Assembly: GCA_007128085.1 (NCBI GenBank)
Contig: SKYC01000026.1
Coordinates: 1-6,476 of the forward strand
DNA from: Saprospiraceae bacterium
Lineage (GTDB): Bacteria; Bacteroidota; Bacteroidia; Chitinophagales; Saprospiraceae
Direction: 5' to 3'
Length of the DNA stretch: 6,476 nucleotides
How positions within the stretch are numbered: the first letter of the stretch is position 1; each line of letters starts with the position of its first letter. The notes beneath the pieces are model-generated. The model was not told where the DNA came from. It worked only from the letters and a program-made list of their open reading frames with translations, and searched no databases. Positions 1 through 5,567 of the stretch are shown here, one piece after another. The position numbers and the translations under genes were made by a program.

Positions 1-306
1 CTTTGTTTTTCGGTTGTACCACTTTTCGTATTTCAAATATTCTTCTTCGGGGGTAAGATCTTCATAGCATTTTTGGGCGATGGGTGCTCCCACTCTTTTT
101 TCGATCAGTTCGAGGACTTTTACGGTATAGGTAAAACCGTTTTTGTTTAGCTGAATGATGTCCCCGGTTTCTAAAGTATGTGAAGGTTTTAATTTTTGCC
201 CCTCTCTACTTACCTCCCCCTCTTTACACGCTTTGGTTGCCTGCGATCTCGATTTTAAAAATCGCACGCTCCAAATCCACTTATCAACTCTGACTTTTTC
301 TAGCAT
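1..306 (-). CDS. hslR: Hsp15/HslR-like S4-domain RNA-binding protein (3' end cut off by window)
   Basis: I translated this frame by hand from the ATG at 306; it runs open for 102 codons to the window edge, so the C-terminus and stop lie outside. The protein opens with VRVDKWIWSVRFLKSRSQAT, the classic start of the S4 RNA-binding fold in the Hsp15 (HslR) family, followed by ACKEGEV and a GDIIQL strand near residues 48-53. Residues 71-90 (RVGAPIAQKCYEDLTPEEEY) match the tail seen in Bacteroidota members of the family. E. coli Hsp15 has about 133 residues, so roughly 30 may be missing. From knowledge of the family, Hsp15 binds free 50S subunits carrying stalled nascent chains and helps recycle them; that role is inferred here. 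The start has no strong Shine-Dalgarno, only an A-rich leader with AAAAAAGG about 4 bases upstream. It is separated by 231 bases from the transporter gene upstream and probably has its own promoter. Confidence 0.9.
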   Translation of the reverse strand, partial: MLEKVRVDKWIWSVRFLKSRSQATKACKEGEVSREGQKLKPSHTLETGDIIQLNKNGFTYTVKVLELIEKRVGAPIAQKCYEDLTPEEEYLKYEKWYNRKTK

Positions 307-537
307 AAACCTTTTTTAAACCCTCATCGAAATTACAAAAATCCAATCATCTTTATTGCATGGACGGATGAGTAAATGTCTCTCTGATTTCGCAAGTCGA
401 TAAATACTCCTCTCAATCGGGTTCTACCGAGCTACTTTGATCCTATTTTTATTAAAAGTAAACGAGTCGGAGCGAACAATTCTTTTTTCAATGATCTGAA
501 ATTTTTACTAAAAAAAATATGAGTTTGCTCCCATCGG
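307..537. other. Intergenic gap between transporter and S4-protein genes
   Basis: This 231-base AT-rich gap has no reading frame worth calling; the longest ATG frame I followed on the plus strand gives only 11 codons. It should hold the end of the transporter transcript (right side) and the promoter of the S4-protein gene (left side). Visible structures are an 8-base A run at 510-517 (T run on the transcribed strand) and an imperfect inverted repeat, GGAGCGAAC at 469-477 against GTTTGCTCC at 523-531. No tRNA or riboswitch core was found. Confidence 0.6.
510..537 (-). terminator. Weak terminator-like element after the transporter gene
   Basis: Directly after the transporter stop codon the minus strand carries GAG-CAAA-CTC (530 to 521) followed within a few bases by eight consecutive T residues (517 to 510). 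The T run is good, but the perfect stem is only 3 base pairs, with two more pairs possible if a GG bulge is allowed. It is therefore a poor intrinsic terminator on its own. Confidence 0.3.
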
Positions 538-1902
538 TTATTCGGTTTTTAATGGTTCCTTGTTATAAGCATCGGCAGATTCTTCCCCTCTTTTTTGATT
601 GACAAAAAAACAAGTAAAGATGGCGAGAAGAAACAGCACCGCGCAAAACAAGATAGAATTCTTCAAGCCAAATTGGGTCTGAAGGATTCCCAACCCAATG
701 ATGCCAAAAATTCCAGCCAACTTATAGAAAACGCCCCAAAATCCATAAAATTCAGCCGACTTTTCTTCAGGCGTAAAAAGCCCGACCAGGGTTCTGCTGG
801 CCGATTGACTTGAACCCAGACTCATGCCGGCGATCAAACCGATAAACAAAAATACATATTGCATTTCAAAATCCGTTCCCAACCAGGTATTGAGCCATAC
901 GGTGATATAATCTACGCCAAAAATTCCGAGAACGCCGATAAACCAAAGAAAAAGGATAAATATATTGGTCCTCAATGCACCGAATTTATCCTGAACAAAG
1001 CCAAAGAGTAAGGCTCCGGCTGCTGCCGTTATTTGTACGATTAAAAACATGAGTATCCGGACGTCCTCATCCCAGTTGACCACCTGATCACCGTAAATAA
1101 AGGTAAATGCAATGACAATATATATGGCAGCCATTTCAAAAAACACGGAAATCAAAAAAATGGAAAGGTCTTTAAATTGCCCAATCTCACTGATGGTTTT
1201 TCCCAGCCTGTCAAAGCCCATCCTCAGGTAACTCTCACCTTTGGGCAATTTTTGCGATATTCCCGGTTCTCGCAACCAAAGGAAAGTGGGAATGGCAGCG
1301 AGGAAAAAGAAAAGAGCCGCGAATGGCCCCACCCATCGAATGCGTTCAAAGTTTTCGGCGGTGGGTTCCCCCAGAAATACGATTACAAATCCGGCTGAAA
1401 CGAGTCCGCCGATGTATCCGATGGACCAGCCAAATCCCGAAATTTTACCTAAATCGCGCGGCGGACCCAAATTGGGAAGAAATGCTGCGATGATGGCCTC
1501 TCCAATAGAATACGCATAATTGGAAATGACCAAGAGTACCACGCCGAGAAGAATAAATCCGGGTTCGACAAAATAAAGGGCTGTTGAACTGATTACAGTG
1601 ATGACATAACTGTAAAAAAGAAACTTCTTTTTACTGGCCTTGAAGTCGATGATCGCACCCAATACCGGCCCTGTTAATACGACCAGAAAATAGCTTATTG
1701 ACAGTGATATACTCCATAGAAGGTTGCCGAGTCTATAGTCATCCTGAGGATCTCCCGCGATGACCGTTGTAAAGAGAACGGGAAAAATGACCGTGATAAT
1801 TAAAAGCGTATACGCTTGATTGGCGAAGTCGAACATCGCCCAGCCAAAGATCTCTTTCTTAGGTGCGCGCGGGATATCATTTCTGGATCTGCTGGGTATC
1901 AT
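538..1902 (-). CDS. UMF1 family (Atg22-like) major facilitator transporter
   Basis: A 454-residue integral inner-membrane protein with twelve hydrophobic segments, at roughly 25-48, 64-86, 93-112, 115-135, 158-178, 191-211, 246-270, 283-305, 313-333, 348-367, 386-407 and 413-433, and a polar central loop at about 212-245. This is the usual major facilitator layout. The family is set by three blocks: GWAMFDFANQAY (20-31), LGKISGFGWSIGYIGG (151-166) and GSSQSASRTLVGLFTPEEKS with the following AEFYGF (363-388). These are hallmarks of bacterial UMF1 proteins related to yeast vacuolar effluxer Atg22. Atg22 exports amino acids from the vacuole, but the substrate of bacterial members is generally unknown, so none is assigned. 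The ATG at 1902 gives a short charged N-terminus before the first conserved block, as expected; no clear Shine-Dalgarno precedes it. A terminator-like hairpin after ribE and a palindrome at 1925-1944 suggest a separate transcription unit. Length is normal and no damage is visible. Confidence 0.93.
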   Translation of the reverse strand: MIPSRSRNDIPRAPKKEIFGWAMFDFANQAYTLLIITVIFPVLFTTVIAGDPQDDYRLGNLLWSISLSISYFLVVLTGPVLGAIIDFKASKKKFLFYSYVITVISSTALYFVEPGFILLGVVLLVISNYAYSIGEAIIAAFLPNLGPPRDLGKISGFGWSIGYIGGLVSAGFVIVFLGEPTAENFERIRWVGPFAALFFFLAAIPTFLWLREPGISQKLPKGESYLRMGFDRLGKTISEIGQFKDLSIFLISVFFEMAAIYIVIAFTFIYGDQVVNWDEDVRILMFLIVQITAAAGALLFGFVQDKFGALRTNIFILFLWFIGVLGIFGVDYITVWLNTWLGTDFEMQYVFLFIGLIAGMSLGSSQSASRTLVGLFTPEEKSAEFYGFWGVFYKLAGIFGIIGLGILQTQFGLKNSILFCAVLFLLAIFTCFFVNQKRGEESADAYNKEPLKTE

Positions 1903-1924
1903 GTATGGCTTCGCTTAGAATGGC

Positions 1925-1944
1925 TGCAATTTACTACAATTGCA
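1925..1944. promoter_or_regulatory. Operator-like palindrome upstream of the transporter
   Basis: TGCAATT-TACTAC-AATTGCA is a perfect inverted repeat with 7-base arms and a 6-base spacer, ending 22 bases before the transporter start codon. No T run follows it on either strand, so it is not a typical terminator. Position and symmetry suit a binding site for a dimeric repressor or a small leader hairpin; which of these is not known. A second small palindrome, TTTTA-G-TAAAA, lies next to it at 1948-1958. Confidence 0.4.
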
Positions 1945-1969
1945 CCATTTTAGTAAAACAGCAGGGGTT

Positions 1970-1999
1970 AAAAATCCAGGTTAAACGAAAGACTGGATT
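1970..1999 (-). terminator. Probable intrinsic terminator of the secreted-protein/ribE transcript
   Basis: On the minus strand, AATCCAG (1999-1993) and CTGGATT (1979-1973) form a perfect 7-base-pair stem with a 13-base loop. The stem begins inside the ribE TAA stop codon. The downstream arm runs into five consecutive T residues (1974-1970), two of which belong to the stem. The stem is only moderately GC-rich and the loop is long, so termination may be partial. The position, exactly at the end of ribE and before the transporter, supports the call. Confidence 0.5.
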
Positions 2000-2591
2000 A
2001 AACGTTTTTCGCATTCAATATGCGGGAGACGTATTTTCCGATGACATCGAACTCCAAATTGACCTCGTCTCGGGTATTTAAACTGCTAAATCCGGTGTGC
2101 TCAAAAGTGTAGGGAATGATGGCCACGGAAAACCCCTTTGAATCCAGTGAAGCGATGGTCAGGCTGACTCCATCCACTGCCACAGACCCTTTTTCGACTA
2201 TTAGGTGGTGGAACTTTGTGGGCAATTCAAAATAAAAAAACCAACTTCCTCCGGCTTCTTCAATGCGGCTTACAGTTGCTCTGCAATCAATGTGACCCTG
2301 GACGATGTGCCCATCCAGTAGGGTAGTAGGGGTGGCGGAGAGCTCGAGATTGACCCTCCTGCCCGGAGCCCACGTTCCAAGCGTTGTTCTTTGCAGTGTT
2401 TCTTTTACGGCTGTTACGCGGTATTTTTCGCCATCAATTTTTTCGACAGTGAGACAGACTCCGTTGTGACTTACCGATTGATCAATATGGAGATGTGGAG
2501 TCAGCTCGGATTGGAAAGTGAGGATGGCGGAACTGCCACTTATTTCTTTTTCAACCAGCTCAGCCGTGTGCTTGATAATCCCTGTAAACAT
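1998..2591 (-). CDS. ribE: Riboflavin synthase, alpha subunit type
   Basis: A cytoplasmic enzyme that joins two 6,7-dimethyl-8-ribityllumazine molecules into riboflavin plus the pyrimidinedione, the last step of vitamin B2 synthesis; it normally acts as a trimer. The 197 residues form the two tandem lumazine-binding barrels of the family. The first has MFTGI (1-5), SHNGVCLTVE (41-50) and DGHIVQGHID (93-102). The second has EKGSVAVDGVSLTI (133-146) and NLEFDVIGKYV (178-188). Aligned by eye to E. coli RibC from memory, the active-site residues F2, C48, H102, K137, S146 and D185 correspond to F2, C46, H100, K134, S143 and D182 here, so the enzyme should be active. The length is close to the usual 200-215. 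One oddity is that the common ERA triplet after the first barrel is ELS (83-85). The start lies 3 bases after the stop of the secreted protein, implying co-transcription and probably translational coupling. No FMN riboswitch was found upstream. Confidence 0.96.
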   Translation of the reverse strand: MFTGIIKHTAELVEKEISGSSAILTFQSELTPHLHIDQSVSHNGVCLTVEKIDGEKYRVTAVKETLQRTTLGTWAPGRRVNLELSATPTTLLDGHIVQGHIDCRATVSRIEEAGGSWFFYFELPTKFHHLIVEKGSVAVDGVSLTIASLDSKGFSVAIIPYTFEHTGFSSLNTRDEVNLEFDVIGKYVSRILNAKNV

Positions 2592-2594
2592 ATA

Positions 2595-5342
2595 TTAGTC
2601 TCTGATTAATTGAATAAATCCGCGTTTGAATAAATAGGACTCCTCTCCGCTCAGGTCGATGAAAAACACCCGAGCCCTGTAATGGTAGGTTCCCTCTGCC
2701 AATTCTGTGCCGCTGAAGTTGGTGCCGTCCCAGTTGATTTCCGGATCACTGGTTTCAAACACCTTTTGTCCCCATCGGTTGTAGATTTGAAAGTCCACGC
2801 GCTCGACAAACAAATAGGGTCGATAGGGGACGAATAGATCATTGAATCCATCTCCATTGGGAGTAAAGGCATTGGGTAAATTGTACACCGGACAATTGCT
2901 CTTGCACACCCGATTGCTCATTTCACTTATATTGCCCGCCTGGTCAACAGCTCGTAAGCTGTAGCATCCGGTGAGCCCAAATTCAGGGCTGTGACTGAAT
3001 TCTCTTTGATCGGCAGGCAGTTGGGCAATCAATTCGGCTTCTTCATTTTCGGACTGCGAGTAATATATTAAGAACTCCGCTATGTCGTCTTCAAAAAAAT
3101 CGCATTCATCGACCACCCATTGCAGTATGTTCACCAGATTGTCGGGATCCTGAGTCGAAAATTCATCCGGATGGGTACAGATGTTTTTTATCGAAAGTAA
3201 AGGCGGACAGGGTGGAATCGTATCCAGAGGGATGGCGCATATTTTTTGAGAAAAATTAATCAAAGGATCCGGAATTTGATCGAGGAAATAACTTCCGGTT
3301 GACTTGAGCAAATAACAGTACTCTTCTTCGTTCACCAATTCCCGGTGTACAAAAGGGGCCTCTTCTACCTGCCCCAGAGAGTCTGCTATCACTCCCTCAT
3401 CGTCGAGGAGAAATAAGTCAAAGGCATAGTTTGACCAGGGAACTTCCACATCCCAAAAAAGGGTGTTGGTTCTGTTTGCGGACTGACTGAACAGAAAAAC
3501 CGATGAAGCATCGGGAGATTGACCGTATTTCACTTCGTTTTCTCCGGTGTAAAAAGTAACTCTGTAGGTGTAACCTGTTGCAACGGTATTCAAGCCGGAG
3601 TCAGTAAAGGTGGTGTCGGTCATGGCCGCAAAAGTCAGGCTGCTGAAACGGGCCTCGGGTATCTCCTGAAAATCCTCGGTTCCCACTCCTTCTGAACGCC
3701 ACAACTGGTAGGTATAGGGCCCGACAAATTCGAGGGTATCAAAGTCAGTGGTAAGGGGGCGGGTCCAGGTCAAAGAGATGGCTCCGTCATTGGTTCCGGT
3801 TTCTTGAACCGATACTTCAGTGATTAACGGAATGTCCAGTGCGAGCTGGGCACAGACTTCGCCTGAGGGCAAACTTTGAACCCTGTTGAAGGGGTTGTTG
3901 CCCTCGCCGCCTCTCCGGGCAAACTCAGCAGTGACCCGGTAGCAGTAATTCGCTGCTTTTTGTACAGTTTCATCCACGAAGAAATAACTTCCATCCATGG
4001 AATCTTTTTGACCAAAAGCAATGACGGAGTATCCCTCTGCTTCCAGGTCAGTGCCACAACTGTCAATTTCCACCTCCCGGGGCGTATCCCGGCGCCAAAT
4101 GGTAAAGCCGTTGAAGTATTCATCTATCGTTTCTTCGCAGGCATAGGGTTTGTCCCAACGCAGTTCAATCCCATCCACTCTGCTGGAGGCCTCGAGGTTT
4201 TCCGGTGCAGGCCCGACGACGGTGATGAGTAGGTTTCTCAAATCGACCAGGCCCGCATTTCCAAAAGCGTTGTCCTCTGCTTTAAAAATGACCTGATAAA
4301 ACTGTTCCCGGATGTGATTGCAATGGGTCTCCCAGGTGAATTGACTCTCAACGGGAGGATCGGTATACCCTTCAGGCCCATCGAATCTCGCGGGACTGAT
4401 GTCCAGTTCAAAGGGCCCCCCGGCCGCAGAGAGTTTTACCTGCTGACCGATATCCGGATCTTCAGCGATAATGGTTTCACTGATGGTGTCCCCCGCAATT
4501 ACGCAGAGCTCATCGGCAGCAAAAATCTGGGGTGGTTGGGTTTCGCAGTTATCCCGGACATTGATCTGCATGTCCCGGATGGTCGTGCTGATGATGTTTC
4601 CGTTTCGGTATTCATGAATTTTTATGGCGATATTGTACTCTCCTCGCAATTGCGGTGCATCCCAGACAAAATCTCCTGTTACCGGATCCATGGAAATCGT
4701 ATTGTCCGGGCCGGGTATGATCTCGTCAGGGAATTCGTACCTCGGTACGGGCGTTCCGGATGCTTCGAGAGATTCGATGAGGTGGAAACTCAAACTGTCG
4801 CCGTCGGGATCATAGGCATTGGGATTGTGCACAAAGCGCTCTCCCACGCAGGCAAAGTCGATGGGTGGATTTAACAGTTTGACCGAGTTGTTGAAACCCT
4901 GAAATTGGGGGTTCAAAAACGAAAATTCAGTTTCGATATAAAACAAAATGAGGTCAGAATTGGGGAAATTGATGTTCTGAATGCCCGCTATTCGGTTCGG
5001 GTCGGTCATGGATATGGTGTAGGTGCTGCGACCCGGATAGGTGTGTTCCCCTATGTAAATGTTTACTTTGAGGTCATTCCCGATGATTTCGCCGAAACCC
5101 CCACCGTTGGAGCGGTAGATTACGGAGGTATTTCCATCTCCCCAGTCAATGGTCAAACTGTCCCGGTCTGCTGCAACACTGGACGCTTTGGTGTACGTGG
5201 TTATGGTTGCCCGTACGGTGAGATCACCTATTTGTTCAATGGTGATTTCTCCACCCCGGTTGTGTGTTGCGTGGAGGGAAGAGGTCTCTATCAGACCCAT
5301 AAAAAAAAACACACCCATAAGAACAGTAAAAAAATACCTCAT
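2595..5342 (-). CDS. Secreted multidomain protein with type IX (type B) C-terminal sorting domain
   Basis: A 915-residue exported protein. A basic residue and a hydrophobic run (3-18) form a signal peptide, with a plausible cut after LHA (residue 25). Residues 26-266 form a Bacteroidota-type beta module: THNRGGEIT at the start, DWGDG at 66-70 and DPDGDSLSF at 178-186, then a cadherin/Ig-like WDAP...GEYNIAIKI stretch at 227-242. Roughly 376-500, 505-615, 620-705 and 735-815 look like fibronectin-III units (for example GIELRWDKP, AISLTWTRP, NYCYRVTA). Residues 819-915, with NLPNAFTPNGDGFNDLF, FQIYNRWGQKVFE, NWDGT and AEGTYHYRA, are the gliding motility-associated C-terminal domain (CHU_C/TIGR04131), which sends proteins through the type IX secretion system to the surface or medium. 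There are 16 cysteines, suiting an oxidised extracellular fold. No enzyme domain is seen; an adhesin or matrix role is inference only. The start at 5342 gives the signal peptide directly. It is followed by ribE with a 3-base gap. Confidence 0.93.
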   Translation of the reverse strand: MRYFFTVLMGVFFFMGLIETSSLHATHNRGGEITIEQIGDLTVRATITTYTKASSVAADRDSLTIDWGDGNTSVIYRSNGGGFGEIIGNDLKVNIYIGEHTYPGRSTYTISMTDPNRIAGIQNINFPNSDLILFYIETEFSFLNPQFQGFNNSVKLLNPPIDFACVGERFVHNPNAYDPDGDSLSFHLIESLEASGTPVPRYEFPDEIIPGPDNTISMDPVTGDFVWDAPQLRGEYNIAIKIHEYRNGNIISTTIRDMQINVRDNCETQPPQIFAADELCVIAGDTISETIIAEDPDIGQQVKLSAAGGPFELDISPARFDGPEGYTDPPVESQFTWETHCNHIREQFYQVIFKAEDNAFGNAGLVDLRNLLITVVGPAPENLEASSRVDGIELRWDKPYACEETIDEYFNGFTIWRRDTPREVEIDSCGTDLEAEGYSVIAFGQKDSMDGSYFFVDETVQKAANYCYRVTAEFARRGGEGNNPFNRVQSLPSGEVCAQLALDIPLITEVSVQETGTNDGAISLTWTRPLTTDFDTLEFVGPYTYQLWRSEGVGTEDFQEIPEARFSSLTFAAMTDTTFTDSGLNTVATGYTYRVTFYTGENEVKYGQSPDASSVFLFSQSANRTNTLFWDVEVPWSNYAFDLFLLDDEGVIADSLGQVEEAPFVHRELVNEEEYCYLLKSTGSYFLDQIPDPLINFSQKICAIPLDTIPPCPPLLSIKNICTHPDEFSTQDPDNLVNILQWVVDECDFFEDDIAEFLIYYSQSENEEAELIAQLPADQREFSHSPEFGLTGCYSLRAVDQAGNISEMSNRVCKSNCPVYNLPNAFTPNGDGFNDLFVPYRPYLFVERVDFQIYNRWGQKVFETSDPEINWDGTNFSGTELAEGTYHYRARVFFIDLSGEESYLFKRGFIQLIRD
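2598..2888 (-). other. CHU_C / type B T9SS sorting domain (codons 819-915 of the secreted protein)
   Basis: This segment encodes the export signal of the 915-residue protein. The diagnostic blocks in order are the opening AFTPNGDGFNDLF, the central IYNRWGQKVFE, WDGT, and EGTYHYRARV followed by FKRGFIQLIRD at the extreme C-terminus. All core elements of the family are intact and the domain ends exactly at the stop, as expected for a signal read from the C-terminus. The host should therefore encode a working type IX secretion system elsewhere in the genome; no component of it lies in this window. Confidence 0.92.
5268..5342 (-). other. Signal peptide of the secreted protein (codons 1-25)
   Basis: Residues 1-25 start with M-R, continue with the hydrophobic FFTVLMGVFFFMGLI and end in a polar ETSSLHA. 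The L-H-A end before T26 fits signal peptidase I (small residue at -1); no lipobox cysteine is present. The FFF codons lie in a run of nine T residues on the coding strand, a place where sequencing or replication slippage could shift the frame. Confidence 0.8.
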
Positions 5343-5360
5343 GAAACTCTTTTGATCTGT

Positions 5361-5513
5361 ATGGCCGGATCTGCAATCCGACTCACAGCCTGCTGTTTTG
5401 TTTTATTAATTACACCCTTCGATCAATGCGCCGGTAAAAAGTCGATGCCGGGAACGAAAGAAAGCCCGGAAGGAGGGTTTGTGAAAAATTCGCATGGACC
5501 CGATCCGGTTTAA
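5361..5513 (+). CDS. Doubtful 50-residue secreted-peptide-like reading frame
   Basis: From the ATG at 5361 a plus-strand frame reads 50 residues, beginning MAGSAIRLTACCFVLLITPF and ending in GPDPV before TAA at 5511-5513. It has one basic residue, then a hydrophobic run (about 8-19), then a cysteine (23) and a polar Lys/Gly/Pro-rich tail, so it resembles a small exported peptide or lipoprotein. The residues before C23 (F-D-Q) do not make a proper lipobox. There is no Shine-Dalgarno, no visible promoter, and the frame is opposite to every other gene, so the 5' control would have to lie inside the divergent secreted-protein gene. Chance is a serious alternative, because the same frame is open far into the antisense of the neighbouring gene. 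I do not recognise it. Confidence 0.18.
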   Translation: MAGSAIRLTACCFVLLITPFDQCAGKKSMPGTKESPEGGFVKNSHGPDPV

Positions 5514-5529
5514 TTTCAAACGGAAAAGT

Positions 5530-5565
5530 CACCCAATTAGTTTGATTTAAGGAAAATTGTCAGTG
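5530..5565 (-). terminator. Weak hairpin just after rfbD
   Basis: Three bases after the rfbD stop codon, CAC(5530-5532) and CAATT(5534-5538) pair with GTG(5563-5565) and AATTG(5555-5559). This gives an 8-base-pair interrupted stem with a 16-base loop. Only a short TTTT follows on the minus strand, so it is at best a weak terminator or an mRNA 3'-end stabilising hairpin. Confidence 0.25.
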
Positions 5566-5567
5566 GG

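Larger units (their letters stand above)
5343..5567. other. Intergenic gap between rfbD and the secreted-protein gene
   Basis: This 225-base gap should contain the promoter of the secreted-protein/ribE unit. Small inverted repeats are visible: CGGAT-CTGCA-ATCCG at 5366-5380, 24-38 bases upstream of the secreted-protein start, and CCGGG/CCCGG at 5448-5452 and 5465-5469. A bulged TCCG(G)TTT/AAACGGA hairpin lies at about 5505-5524. I found no convincing Bacteroidota -33/-7 promoter pair and no riboswitch core. A doubtful plus-strand reading frame is listed separately. Confidence 0.5.

Noticed and set aside
328..335. TAATTTCG on the minus strand, close to the Bacteroidota -7 element TAnnTTTG, 21 bases before the S4-protein start
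   Set aside because: No TTTG lies at the expected -33 position, and a 7-of-8 match in AT-rich DNA is expected by chance.
415..435. GGGTTCTACC, resembling a tRNA T-arm
   Set aside because: The loop has T where a purine is required, and no anticodon arm, D arm or acceptor stem can be drawn around it.
1978..2012. Near-direct repeat GGTTAAACG / GGATTAAACG around the ribE stop
   Set aside because: The copies are short and imperfect, and the first lies in the loop region of the terminator-like hairpin; no sign of a mobile element or attachment site.
4314..4874. Long plus-strand open frame of 186 codons opposite the secreted-protein gene
   Set aside because: It is an antisense shadow of a gene with clear domains; its translation shows no family features. 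The same holds for the other long frames antisense to the transporter and rfbD.
5406..5495. 29-codon ATG frame on the minus strand in the rfbD/secreted-protein gap
   Set aside because: Its length is within chance, the composition is rich in Arg and Phe with no recognisable pattern, and nothing suggests translation.
5468..5513. AAGGAGGG followed by GTG on the plus strand, a strong-looking ribosome site
   Set aside because: It would start a frame of only 10 codons, and the genes in this window do not use such sites.
5343..5567. FMN riboswitch ahead of the ribE-containing unit
   Set aside because: The conserved riboswitch core blocks are absent from this gap and from the short gap before the transporter.
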